Shown: in pieces, positions 7,570-15,431 of the stretch
Position numbering within the stretch: the stretch's first letter is position 1
Layout: each line of letters opens with the position of its first letter
Assembly (NCBI GenBank): GCA_013177935.1
Contig: JABLXZ010000001.1
Coordinates: 322,191-386,190, forward strand
Source: a candidate division WOR-3 bacterium
GTDB taxonomy: Bacteria; Hydrothermota; Tepidihabitantia; Tepidihabitantales; Tepidihabitantaceae
Direction of reading: 5' to 3'
Length of the DNA stretch: 64,000 bases
The notes under the pieces: generated by a model
Seen by the model: only the letters and a program-made list of their open reading frames with translations
Database searches by the model: none
Told to the model about the DNA's origin: nothing
Program-made: the position numbers and the translations under genes

Positions 7570-8655
7570 AGATTTCTTACTCAATGCTCGTCTTCGTTCC
7601 AAAAGAGAGATAAACGCTTCGAGACGAGTGATAAACCCAGCCTCGCTGGTATGTTCATCAACAGAAATAGAGAGAAAAGGAATATCGTACTCCTGGCTGA
7701 TTTTTATAAGGGTCGGCTGTACTACGGTGCTGGGCATACAGGCAAAAGGGTGGATATGAATTACACCATCGTAACCTTCGCGACAGGCAAGGATCATATG
7801 CCCCACTGAGTTGGCATCTTCTCCACCCACACAATAGCGCCAATAATTTTTTGCCATATTCTGAACAAAGGTTATTTCATTTTTGCCAATCCGGAAGCCG
7901 TGGAAACCGAGCCAGCGTGGACCAGTAAGAAACGGTTCGAGAATGCCCCCCATCTCCCCTACGCGTTTTATAATATTAAAATTAATAAACGGTTCTATGG
8001 TGCAGTAACTTTCGCCGATCAGTTTGATTTTGAGAACATTGGTCCGGCCGTTTCGCGGAAGGTTTTCAAAACGGTGGGCAATTGATGCTGAGATGTCCTG
8101 TAACTCTTTTATTACTTGGGCTCGGGTGATTTCCTTCATAATTTCGTCGAAAAGTCGGTGGCACTTTTCAGGTTGTTTTACTAACGGAAGCGTTTCTCGG
8201 AGCGCTTTGTAAGTTTTCTCCAATGTCATCGCTTTCCACCATCCCAACCGAAACGCCTTTAAAGTCTTAATAACTGCCCCGGATAAACTACCATTGTTTA
8301 ATTCGACCACCGTTCGGACAATCTCCTGGATACGGTCACGACGCAGTTCAATTAACCTGAACCGATACCCTAAGTCGCGTAAGATGTCAGCCTGCAGCCG
8401 GCCGTAGTAACCAAATCGGCAGGACCACGAACCGCTTACATACGCTAAAGTGTCAGCACCTGATTTTAGTGCGTTTAGCATATTACCCAATGTAATTTTA
8501 AAGGGAAGACAGATGGTTTCAGGAGCAATCTGGGTGCCGATTGCTACGGTATTTTTATTGGGTTCGGGCGGAATAACTACATCAGCGCCGAGGGTACGTA
8601 AAATCGGTTCTAACACCAGATGGATGTCTCCCATATAGGGAAATGCAACTTTCAT
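7558..8655 (-). CDS. 2-hydroxyacyl-CoA dehydratase activase-related protein
   Basis: 365 residues related to the HgdB/DUF2229 side of the 2-hydroxyacyl-CoA dehydratase system. It opens with an M-K-V-A-F-P-Y-M-G-D strand, has E-T-I-C-L-P-F-K-I-T-L-G (a cysteine motif suited to Fe-S binding) and ends with H-P-F-A-C-M-P-S-T-V and D-E-H-T-S-E-A-G-F-x-T-R-L-E-A-F, signature stretches of the family. In known systems such proteins partner a BadF/HgdC ATPase that delivers electrons to a dehydratase; no such ATPase is in the window. It follows its sister gene with a 3-base gap. The reaction is unknown. Confidence 0.75.
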   Translation of the reverse strand: MKVAFPYMGDIHLVLEPILRTLGADVVIPPEPNKNTVAIGTQIAPETICLPFKITLGNMLNALKSGADTLAYVSGSWSCRFGYYGRLQADILRDLGYRFRLIELRRDRIQEIVRTVVELNNGSLSGAVIKTLKAFRLGWWKAMTLEKTYKALRETLPLVKQPEKCHRLFDEIMKEITRAQVIKELQDISASIAHRFENLPRNGRTNVLKIKLIGESYCTIEPFINFNIIKRVGEMGGILEPFLTGPRWLGFHGFRIGKNEITFVQNMAKNYWRYCVGGEDANSVGHMILACREGYDGVIHIHPFACMPSTVVQPTLIKISQEYDIPFLSISVDEHTSEAGFITRLEAFISLLERRRALSKKSLTE

Positions 8656-8658
8656 ATC

Positions 8659-9624
8659 TTACTTTTGTCTTCTGACCTTAAGCAAATCAACAAATGCTTC
8701 CAGTCTTGTTTTTAATCCAGTTTCACTCGTATGTTCATCAATAAGAAGTGTAAGTATCGGGATGTTTCTTCTTGAAGCGACTTCGCGCCGTATTAGTTCA
8801 TTTACAACTGAAGCGGTGCCACAGGCAAAGTTGGAGAATAAAATTAACCCGCTGATTGTTTTGTCCTGAATCAGTTGTCGAGCACTGGTAATTAATTCCA
8901 GTTCGTAATACCAGTTAGGGGTGTTTTTGGTCAGGGCATTCTGAATAATCTGCTTTTCTTCAGGGAATAAGACAACCGGTTCGGCGCCGCAGGAATTAAT
9001 GAATTTGAAAATCCCCCCGTTCAGGTATTCGTCAAACAACAGGTAAGGATGGCCAATAAGACCGATTTTTATTTCAAAATGATTGTGCTTTAAAAAAAGC
9101 TTGTTGCTTCGTTGCGTGAACATATGCATTGGTGTTGCTATTTGTCGTGTTAATTCATTTGCCGCACGCGCCGCTCTTTTTGCCACTTGGTAGGCTGCTA
9201 ATGCGTCCTCCTTTTTCACTTTCAATTTGCGGGCAAAATGGACTAATGCGGTGGTTTCAGAAAAGATTCTGTCGTCGATGACTAATTCTATAATAATTTC
9301 ATTTAAATTAGGAAAAACGGCTCTGGTCAAATCGGGAAGGGCGAGTGCTTTGGGGCATCCAAAATAAAAATCATTGCCGATTTTTCGGCACACCAATCGT
9401 GGAATTAACATGGCGTCCACCTTTTGTTGTAAAATCGTAATGTGACCCAGGAATACCTTGACCGGGAGACATAATTCAGAGGGTGCTACTTTTAGTCCTT
9501 CTTCAACCATTTGGAAAGTTGTTCCGGGAGTCAGGACTACCTCGAAGCCGAGTTCTTTTAAAAAGCTGTTCCACAGGGCAAAATGGTGAAATGTGTGGAG
9601 CGCGCGGCATAGCCCGATTCGCAT
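8659..9624 (-). CDS. DUF2229-like dehydratase activase-related protein
   Basis: 321 residues, paralogous in plan to the gene that follows. It has M-R-I-G-L-C-R-A-L-H-T-F at the start, S-E-L-C-L-P-V-K-V-F-L-G-H with the conserved Cys, a second Cys in F-A-C-G-T-A-S-V-V and D-E-H-T-S-E-T-G-L-K-T-R-L-E-A-F at the end. The pair probably forms a heteromeric Fe-S protein, an inference from their tandem position. Family members without a linked dehydratase are common and uncharacterised. The ATG lies 6 bases after a consensus -10 box and lacks an SD, so the mRNA should be leaderless. Confidence 0.72.
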   Translation of the reverse strand: MRIGLCRALHTFHHFALWNSFLKELGFEVVLTPGTTFQMVEEGLKVAPSELCLPVKVFLGHITILQQKVDAMLIPRLVCRKIGNDFYFGCPKALALPDLTRAVFPNLNEIIIELVIDDRIFSETTALVHFARKLKVKKEDALAAYQVAKRAARAANELTRQIATPMHMFTQRSNKLFLKHNHFEIKIGLIGHPYLLFDEYLNGGIFKFINSCGAEPVVLFPEEKQIIQNALTKNTPNWYYELELITSARQLIQDKTISGLILFSNFACGTASVVNELIRREVASRRNIPILTLLIDEHTSETGLKTRLEAFVDLLKVRRQK

Positions 9625-9630
9625 TGTGAA

Positions 9631-9658
9631 ATTATATATTACACGATGTTCGGGTCAA
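9631..9658 (-). promoter_or_regulatory. Leaderless-type promoter of the activase-like pair
   Basis: Minus strand: -35 TTGACC (9658-9653), 16-bp spacer, perfect -10 TATAAT (9636-9631), 6 bases, then ATG at 9624. No ribosome-binding site. Confidence 0.78.
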
Positions 9659-9700
9659 AAGGAAATTTTGCCAGTAAAAGTTTTTTGCTATATCGTTGAG

Positions 9701-9729
9701 TTGACTGTAAATAAGTAGGGTGGTAAAAT
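9701..9729 (+). promoter_or_regulatory. Promoter of the 140-residue hypothetical gene
   Basis: -35 TTGACT (9701-9706), 17-bp spacer, -10 TAAAAT (9724-9729). The ATG at 9743 follows after 13 bases, giving a leader of only about 6 bases. Confidence 0.6.
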
Positions 9730-9742
9730 AAATTAATTCAGG

Positions 9743-10165
9743 ATGCGACGATTTCTTAAAAGACTCATTTTGTTACTTTGCTTCGCATGTAATACCGGTT
9801 CTCAGATTCGAAGTTTTATATTATCGTCAAATCAAGCAGTTCAAATTGGCAGATATCCGTACTACTTTCGACTTATATCCGAAGACGAGATAAAGAAAAG
9901 AGGAATTACCAGACTGATAAAGGGCGGAGAAAAACACCGTTTCCTGCTTCAACATGAGTTAGAAACTAAGTTAGGTATCTCTTTACCACAACCGATAAAA
10001 TACAGTTACACGGGGTACGATTCGATTAATCAGCGTATTATTATTCGTTATTATGCTTCTAATCCTCAATCTCGTATCATTGCAGGCTGGCAAGCGCAAC
10101 TTGTTTATCAACTTCCTTCATTGGTATTGGAAAAAATATATATTAGTGAAGTTCCCTTAGAATAA
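9743..10165 (+). CDS. Hypothetical exported protein
   Basis: I do not recognise this 140-residue protein. It starts with basic residues and a hydrophobic stretch (8-16) that looks like a short signal sequence; Cys at 13 and 16 are present but do not form a good lipobox. The rest is basic, rich in Tyr, Ile and Arg, with predicted strands. It stands alone between the divergent activase-like pair and tRNA-Pro and has its own promoter, which supports it being a real gene. Base use is somewhat more A/T-rich than its neighbours. Confidence 0.6.
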   Translation: MRRFLKRLILLLCFACNTGSQIRSFILSSNQAVQIGRYPYYFRLISEDEIKKRGITRLIKGGEKHRFLLQHELETKLGISLPQPIKYSYTGYDSINQRIIIRYYASNPQSRIIAGWQAQLVYQLPSLVLEKIYISEVPLE

Positions 10166-10173
10166 AAACCTTC

Positions 10174-10202
10174 TTGACTTTATAGTCAATTTGTTATAGG
10201 AT
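10174..10202 (+). promoter_or_regulatory. Probable tRNA-Pro promoter
   Basis: -35 TTGACT (10174-10179) with -10 TAGGAT (10197-10202) at 17-bp spacing; an overlapping TATAGG at 10195 would give 15. The tRNA begins 17 bases after the -10 box. Confidence 0.5.
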
Positions 10203-10218
10203 TAAAAAAGATATATAT

Positions 10219-10293
<75 letters not shown>

Positions 10294-10316
10294 TTTAATT
10301 TAAGCCAAACCCGGGG

Positions 10317-10676
10317 TTAACTTGCTAAGTGTTGTTTTGCCAGTGCGACCAGCTGGGCAAAGTCATCCGGGGATTTAATTGCAACTTCGGAAAGAATACT
10401 CCGGTCAAGTTTCACTCCGGCCAGTTTAATACCGTGCATAAATCGGCTGTAACTCAAGTCATATGGACGGAGTGCAGCATTAATTCTGGTTATCATCAAT
10501 GCCCGGAAGACTCGTTTTTTCTGCTTACGGTCACGGTAAGCGCTCAATAAACCATGCATTACCTGCAGCCGGGCGGTTTTGTATAAACGGGATTTTCCTC
10601 CCCAGTAACCTTTTGCCTGCTTCAACCATTTTTTGCGTCGTTTTCTGGTCGCTGGTCCTGTTTTAACTCGTGCCAT
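10317..10676 (-). CDS. rplT: 50S ribosomal protein L20
   Basis: 119 residues, the normal length for L20, very basic, starting M-A-R-V-K with the long helical N-terminal arm (R-K-R-R-K-K, K-G-Y-W-G-G-K-S-R). L20 binds 23S rRNA early in 50S assembly. It is the last gene of thrS-infC-rpmI-rplT, with 12 bases after rpmI and an AGGAG-type SD. In other bacteria L20 represses its own operon through a leader upstream of infC or rpmI. No such leader space exists here. Confidence 0.97.
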   Translation of the reverse strand: MARVKTGPATRKRRKKWLKQAKGYWGGKSRLYKTARLQVMHGLLSAYRDRKQKKRVFRALMITRINAALRPYDLSYSRFMHGIKLAGVKLDRSILSEVAIKSPDDFAQLVALAKQHLAS

Positions 10677-10688
10677 TATGCTCTCCTG

Positions 10689-10889
10689 TTATAAGTAAGG
10701 AACAAGTTTTTTTATTGCCTTGACTCGTGTTTTATCGACGATTGCCGTACGATGGAGCCGTCGTTTACATTTACTACTTTTGGCGCTGTTATTATGGCTT
10801 GTTCCGCTATGGCGATGAAGGTATTTCTTATTAGCGGAACATTTGAGCCGTTTTTTTAGTGAACTTAAAGTTTTAATTTTTTGTTTCAT
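10689..10889 (-). CDS. rpmI: 50S ribosomal protein L35
   Basis: 66 residues, highly basic, with the expected K-x-K-T pattern near the start and R-R-L-H-R-T-A-I-V-D. L35 sits in the large subunit next to L20. The S-A-N-K-K-Y-L-H-R-H-S-G-T-S-H segment replaces the commoner K-R-x-H-A-x-x-S-H-I-L-T, so it is somewhat divergent. Its ATG overlaps the infC stop by 4 bases. Confidence 0.93.
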   Translation of the reverse strand: MKQKIKTLSSLKKRLKCSANKKYLHRHSGTSHNNSAKSSKCKRRLHRTAIVDKTRVKAIKKLVPYL

Positions 10890-11413
10890 TTGGGCACCAA
10901 CATCAATTGAATAGATTTTTTTCCTTCGGTTTGTAACTTAATGTTCCCTTCTACTTTTGCAACATCAGCAAGGTCTTGTCGTATTCGGTCGATGAGTTGA
11001 TAAGCCAAGTCGGTATGGAGAACTTCTCTACCTCGCAGCCACAGGGTAAGTCGAACGCGGTCTCGGGCGGCAATAAACTCGCGCATTTTCTTGAGTTTTA
11101 CTTCGTAGTCGTGCCGGTCAATTTTCATTTTCATCCTGATTTCTCGAACCTGAGTCTGATGCTGTTTCTTTTTCGACTCCCGCTGTTTTGCCTTTTGCTC
11201 GTAAAGGTGCCGACCATAGTCCATAATGCCACATACCGGCGGTTCTTCTTTTGGGGCTAACATTACCAGATCGAGGTTTTGCCGTCGCGCCAGTGCAATC
11301 GCTTCGCGCGTTGGCATAATCCCAATTGGCTTTTTATCAACCCCAATTACGCGCACATAAGGAACCCGAATCTGCTCGTTTGCCTTTGGTCGGTCCTTAT
11401 AGAAATCTTTAAT
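10886..11413 (-). CDS. infC: Translation initiation factor IF-3, non-AUG start
   Basis: IF-3 prevents wrong start-codon choice and early subunit joining. The N-terminal domain has N-E-Q-I-R-V-P and G-I-M-P-T-R-E-A; the C-terminal domain has E-I-R-M-K-M-K-I and D-Y-E-V-K-L-K. Homology begins before any in-frame ATG or GTG that could serve. The best start is ATT at 11413, giving I-K-D-F as in other IF-3 proteins and overlapping the thrS stop (ATTAA). An alternative is CTG at 11434, ideally spaced 6 bases after AAGGAGG. Either way the codon is one that IF-3 itself discriminates against, matching the known autocontrol of infC in E. coli. About 175 residues. Confidence 0.9.
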   Translation of the reverse strand: MKDFYKDRPKANEQIRVPYVRVIGVDKKPIGIMPTREAIALARRQNLDLVMLAPKEEPPVCGIMDYGRHLYEQKAKQRESKKKQHQTQVREIRMKMKIDRHDYEVKLKKMREFIAARDRVRLTLWLRGREVLHTDLAYQLIDRIRQDLADVAKVEGNIKLQTEGKKSIQLMLVPK

Positions 11414-13319
11414 CTTTTCCTGTTGCTCTTCCAGAGGTTTCCTCCTTTATTTGTTCCAATACTCTTTCCAGCGGCATACTGCCAAGATTCCCTTTACCGC
11501 GTCGGCGCAGAGAAACCGTATTAGTCGCCTTTTCTTTGGCGCCGACGACCAGCATAAAAGGAATTTTTTGTCTTTCCGCTTCACCTATTTTATAACTAAT
11601 TTTATCATTATTTAAATCAATTTCAACTCTGACATTTTCCTTTTTTAGCATTGCAACAATCTCACGGGCGTAATCTGCTTCCTTATCGGTCACGGTCAAA
11701 ACACACGCTTGAACTGGTGCCAGCCAGGTTGGAAAAGCACCACCGTAATGTTCAATCAAGATTCCGACAAACCGTTCGATACTACCAAGGACGGTACGAT
11801 GGACAAGATAGGTCGGCAGGTGTTCGCCATTATTATTCATATAGTAAACATTGAATTTCTGGGCAAGATTAAAATCAAATTGGCAGGTGGCACATTGAAA
11901 CTCTCTTCCCAATGAATCGGCAAGATGGATATCAATTTTGGGACCATAGAAGACCGCTTCGCCTTCAGCGCGGGAAAAATCTAACCCCAGTTGTTTCAAT
12001 GTGTTTACCAGGGCATTTTCTGCTACGGACCACTGTTCATCAGTACCAAGATAATTTTCCGGATGTTTGGGGTCGCGCACGGAAAGGGCAACGCTAAATT
12101 TCTCGAAACCAAATTGGCGTAGCATTTTAAGCGATAAAGAAATGACACCGTATATTTCTTCTCCGACCTGCTCCTGAGTGCAGAATATATGGGCATCATC
12201 TTGAGTGAATCCGCGGACTCGCATTGTTCCGTGGAGCACACCGGAACGCTCATATCGATATACTGTTCCCCATTCTGCCAATCTGAGGGGTAAGTCGCGA
12301 TAGGAGTGAACTTTTGTGCGGTAAATGAGAATATGTCCCGGACAGTTCATTGGTTTTAATACATACTCCTCCTTTTCCACCGGAAGGACATACATATTTT
12401 CCCGATAATAATCAAAATGTCCTGACTGCCGCCACAGCTGCGCCCGGGCGATATGAGGAGTTACTACCAGCTGATAACCGTTGGCAAGATGCTCTTTTTC
12501 CCAGTAATCCTGGATGATTCGGCGCACCGTAGCACCTTTCGGATGCCAGAACACTAAACCGGCACCCGCCTCTTCATGGAAACTGAATAAATCCAGAGCC
12601 GGTCCCAGTTTACGGTGGTCGCGCCGCTTAGCCTCTTCGATGCGCTCCAGCCACTCTTTCAGCAAACTTTCATCAGGGAATGCTACGCCGTAAATTCGCG
12701 AAAGCATTCGGTTCTTTTCATCGCCGCGCCAGTAAGCCCCAGCAACGCTTAAAAGTTTTATCGCTTTGATTTTTCCTGTGTCAGGAAGATGTGGTCCACG
12801 GCAGAGGTCAACAAAATCGCCTTGCTCGTAAACCGAAATCTCTTCATCAGGTATTTCGGCAATAATCTCCAATTTGTAGGTCTCCCCTCGCTGCCGAAAC
12901 AGTTCTATTGCCTCTTCTTTCGGTAAAAACTTGTGAACAATCGGTATCTGTTGTCGCGCCAGTTCACGCATGCGTTCTTCAATCCTGGGTAAATCATCTT
13001 CATTGAAAGGCTTTGGGACATCAAAATCATAGTAAAACCCTTCGGGAACTGCCGGACCAATCGTAACTTTCGCTTCCGGGTAAAGTTGTTTTACCGCCTG
13101 TGCCATCAAATGCGATGCCGAATGCCAGAATATTTCGCGGCCTTCCTTTGAATCAAAGTACACGGGAAGCACTACCGCGTCTTCCTTTATCGGAAAGGAA
13201 AGGTCAACCAGCCGGCCGTTTACCATCGCCGCCAGTGCCTTTTTATCATTCAACGCTGCCCCAGCCGTAATGCCGGGCTCGACTTCTTGGACAGCACCAT
13301 TAACCGTAATTTTTATCAC
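11409..13319 (-). CDS. thrS: Threonyl-tRNA synthetase
   Basis: 636 residues, full length: TGS domain (1-60), editing domain with the H66-x3-H70 and later C-x3-H type metal site (65-230), class II catalytic core with the zinc Cys in M-N-C-P-G-H near residue 326 and motif 2 in V-R-G-F-T-Q-D-D-A-H, then the anticodon-binding domain (about 530-630). It charges tRNA-Thr and clears mis-charged serine. The start is GTG, 6 bases after a -10 box, so the mRNA is predicted to be leaderless. That leaves no room for a T-box or an operator leader of the E. coli type. It leads the infC-rpmI-rplT operon. Confidence 0.97.
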   Translation of the reverse strand: MIKITVNGAVQEVEPGITAGAALNDKKALAAMVNGRLVDLSFPIKEDAVVLPVYFDSKEGREIFWHSASHLMAQAVKQLYPEAKVTIGPAVPEGFYYDFDVPKPFNEDDLPRIEERMRELARQQIPIVHKFLPKEEAIELFRQRGETYKLEIIAEIPDEEISVYEQGDFVDLCRGPHLPDTGKIKAIKLLSVAGAYWRGDEKNRMLSRIYGVAFPDESLLKEWLERIEEAKRRDHRKLGPALDLFSFHEEAGAGLVFWHPKGATVRRIIQDYWEKEHLANGYQLVVTPHIARAQLWRQSGHFDYYRENMYVLPVEKEEYVLKPMNCPGHILIYRTKVHSYRDLPLRLAEWGTVYRYERSGVLHGTMRVRGFTQDDAHIFCTQEQVGEEIYGVISLSLKMLRQFGFEKFSVALSVRDPKHPENYLGTDEQWSVAENALVNTLKQLGLDFSRAEGEAVFYGPKIDIHLADSLGREFQCATCQFDFNLAQKFNVYYMNNNGEHLPTYLVHRTVLGSIERFVGILIEHYGGAFPTWLAPVQACVLTVTDKEADYAREIVAMLKKENVRVEIDLNNDKISYKIGEAERQKIPFMLVVGAKEKATNTVSLRRRGKGNLGSMPLERVLEQIKEETSGRATGKD

Positions 13320-13325
13320 GGTTCA

Positions 13326-13353
13326 ATCTTACTCAATGATATCGGTGTGTCAA
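13326..13353 (-). promoter_or_regulatory. thrS promoter, leaderless type
   Basis: Minus strand: -35 TTGACA (13353-13348), 16-bp spacer, -10 TAAGAT (13331-13326), 6 bases to GTG at 13319. Diverges from the divIVA promoter, with 34 bases between the two -35 boxes. Confidence 0.72.
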
Positions 13354-13387
13354 GTAACCGATATTTGGTTTGGAATGATACTTTTTC

Positions 13388-13415
13388 TTGACACCGCTTC
13401 TTATAAATATAGACT
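13388..13415 (+). promoter_or_regulatory. divIVA operon promoter, leaderless type
   Basis: -35 TTGACA (13388-13393), 16-bp spacer, -10 TAGACT (13410-13415, four of six consensus bases), 6 bases to ATG at 13422. No SD is present. An offset TATAGA at 13408 would give a 14-bp spacer. Confidence 0.6.
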
Positions 13416-13421
13416 AAAACG

Positions 13422-13916
13422 ATGGCGTTAACACCAATTGAAATAAGGAAGAAGGCATTTTCTGTCTCGTTCCGGGGATATGCAGTAAAAGAGGTACGAG
13501 CCTTTCTTGCCGTCGTTGCCAATGAGTTTGAAGAACTCCGTAAGGAACGAGCAGCACTGGCAGAAAAGGTCGATGAACTTGCTTCACGAGTAGCCGCTTA
13601 TGAAAAAATGGAGAAGCTACTTAAAGAGACGCTGCTTACGGCACAACAGGTTGCCGATGAGATGCGCGCCAATGTGGAGAAAGAGCGTGAACTGATGATT
13701 GAACAGATAAAGCAGGAGGCAGAAAAGATGCGGTCCGAATTAAATGAGTTACAAAAGCGGCGGGCGCTGATACTCGATGAGGTCAAAGGTATTGCCAATA
13801 CTTACTTGGCAGTAGTAGAAAGATTTGAAAAAGGACGGTTAGAACTAAATGAATCCGACACACACTCCAACACTGAAACAAAGGATTCAAGAGAGCGTTC
13901 AAGCGATAAGAAATAG
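13422..13916 (+). CDS. divIVA: DivIVA-family coiled-coil protein
   Basis: 164 residues. The start M-A-L-T-P-I-E-I-R-K-K-A-F followed by F-R-G-Y-x-V-K-E-V-R-A-F-L is the DivIVA/GpsB membrane-binding signature, and residues 33-135 are an uninterrupted heptad-rich coiled coil. Such proteins sense curved membrane and organise division or polar growth; in many Gram-negative phyla the role is untested. It is the first of ten tightly packed plus-strand genes and has a leaderless-type promoter. Its last 22 codons overlap the start of the PNP gene in another frame, so its polar, low-complexity tail may be shaped by that overlap. Confidence 0.88.
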   Translation: MALTPIEIRKKAFSVSFRGYAVKEVRAFLAVVANEFEELRKERAALAEKVDELASRVAAYEKMEKLLKETLLTAQQVADEMRANVEKERELMIEQIKQEAEKMRSELNELQKRRALILDEVKGIANTYLAVVERFEKGRLELNESDTHSNTETKDSRERSSDKK

Positions 13917-14685
13917 AACCGCTTTCAAACCGCGAATCGGGATAATTCTCGGTACCGGTTTGGGTAAACTTGCGGAGAAGGTAGAAAATGCCGTAACCAT
14001 TCCCTATGCGACAATTCCCCACTTCCCCATTCCGACTGTGGAAAGTCATGGTGGTCGTTTAATACTTGGAATGTTGAGTGCTAAACCGGTGGTGGTAATG
14101 CAGGGTCGGTTTCATTACTATGAAGGTTACGAACCTCAAGAAATTACCCATCCGGTGCGGGTAATGAAGGAACTGGGTATCGATACGCTGATTGTCTCAA
14201 ACGCCGCTGGTGGCTTAAATCCTGAGTTTCAAGCCGGTGATATTGCAGTTATTACCGACCACATCAATCTTACCGGTCAGAACCCTTTAAGGGGACCTAA
14301 TGACGAAACGCTGGGACCACGATTTCCTGACATGTTTGAATGTTATGACCCGCAATTGATTAAACTGGCGGAAACGGTCGCGGCCGAACTGAGCATAATC
14401 CTGCGCCGGGGAGTTTATGCCTGGGTTACTGGTCCCAATCTTGAAACTGCCGCCGAGTATCGCTATCTTCGCATTATCGGCGCTGACCTTGTGGGAATGT
14501 CAACGGTACCGGAAACAATCGTTGCCCGGCATGCCGGATTACGGGTTCTCGGTTTTTCGGTTATCACCGATATGGGAATACCTGAGCAGCTCCAGCCAGT
14601 TGATCTGGCAACGGTGCTGCGTGTCGCCAACGAAGCCGAACCGAAACTTACGGCAATCGTGCAGGAAGTGGTAAAAAGGATTTGA
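13849..14685 (+). CDS. punA: Purine nucleoside phosphorylase
   Basis: 278 residues, normal for trimeric PNP. Visible are the phosphate loop G-T-G-L-G (about 35-39), M-Q-G-R-F-H-Y-Y-E-G-Y, S-N-A-A-G-G-L-N and the base-binding region from T-G-P-N-L-E-T-A-A-E-Y to V-G-M-S-T-V-P-E. It splits purine nucleosides with phosphate into base and ribose-1-phosphate for salvage. The start ATG lies 68 bases inside divIVA. Conserved residues begin near codon 9, so at least 40 bases of overlap are real. No SD: coupled translation is likely. Confidence 0.93.
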   Translation: MNPTHTPTLKQRIQESVQAIRNRTAFKPRIGIILGTGLGKLAEKVENAVTIPYATIPHFPIPTVESHGGRLILGMLSAKPVVVMQGRFHYYEGYEPQEITHPVRVMKELGIDTLIVSNAAGGLNPEFQAGDIAVITDHINLTGQNPLRGPNDETLGPRFPDMFECYDPQLIKLAETVAAELSIILRRGVYAWVTGPNLETAAEYRYLRIIGADLVGMSTVPETIVARHAGLRVLGFSVITDMGIPEQLQPVDLATVLRVANEAEPKLTAIVQEVVKRI

Positions 14686-15431
14686 AACCTTTCCTAAGTT
14701 TGAGGCTGATACTACTGTTAGTTCTGACTGTCACCGCCTGCCCGAAAAGACAGGAACAAACAAAGCCCGCAACACCCCAGGAAGCGCTGGAACGAGCACT
14801 GTCCGATAAAAAGGCGAAAAAGTTTCAAAAAGCGGAAGAAGGTTTTACCTACTTAATTTTTAACTTCCCCGGTAGTGCCCAGGCAGCTGATGCTCAGTTT
14901 TACCTGGCTGACTGTTATTTTGAAAGTAAAGATTATGAACAGGCGCAAAGTGAATTCGACTTTTATCTTAAAAATTTTCCGAACGGACGATTTCAGGAAG
15001 AAGCCGCTTTTAAAAAAGCGATAGCGGCATTGCGTTCGGCACCAGCGCCCAATAAAGACCAGAGTGATGTATTGAAAGCCCAAGAATTACTGAACGAGTT
15101 TCTTGAAGAATACCCTGACTCAAGATTCCGGGAGCAGGCACAAAACGCTTTGAAGGAAATTGAGTCCCGTTTAGTGCAAAAGGAGTTTGACGCCGCCCGA
15201 CTCTATTTCAAGGCTGGCGAGTACAAGTCCGCGCTGATTTATTACCAGTTCATTAAAGAGAACTATCCGGAAATTAACTGGTCAGAAAATGACCGTTATC
15301 AGTTCGCTGTTTGTTATTATGAAACTGGCAATCCTGAGGCGGCGCGCCCGATTTTCGAAGAATTGGTTACCAGTGCAATTTCCCCTCGGGTTAAACAGGG
15401 GGCACAGCGTTATCTCAACCGGATACACTAA
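14682..15431 (+). CDS. bamD: Outer-membrane assembly lipoprotein BamD
   Basis: 249 residues. A signal peptide ends in V-T-A-C20, a good lipobox, followed by five TPR-like helical pairs (Y-L-A-D-C-Y-F, F-P-x-S-x-x-A-x-x-A patterns). BamD is the essential lipoprotein of the BAM complex that folds beta-barrels into the outer membrane. The start is TTG overlapping the PNP stop (ATTTGA), so translation is coupled. It is a clear sign of an outer membrane. A general TPR lipoprotein (YfgC/CpoB-like) is the alternative, but length and repeat spacing favour BamD. Confidence 0.85.
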   Translation: MKPFLSLRLILLLVLTVTACPKRQEQTKPATPQEALERALSDKKAKKFQKAEEGFTYLIFNFPGSAQAADAQFYLADCYFESKDYEQAQSEFDFYLKNFPNGRFQEEAAFKKAIAALRSAPAPNKDQSDVLKAQELLNEFLEEYPDSRFREQAQNALKEIESRLVQKEFDAARLYFKAGEYKSALIYYQFIKENYPEINWSENDRYQFAVCYYETGNPEAARPIFEELVTSAISPRVKQGAQRYLNRIH

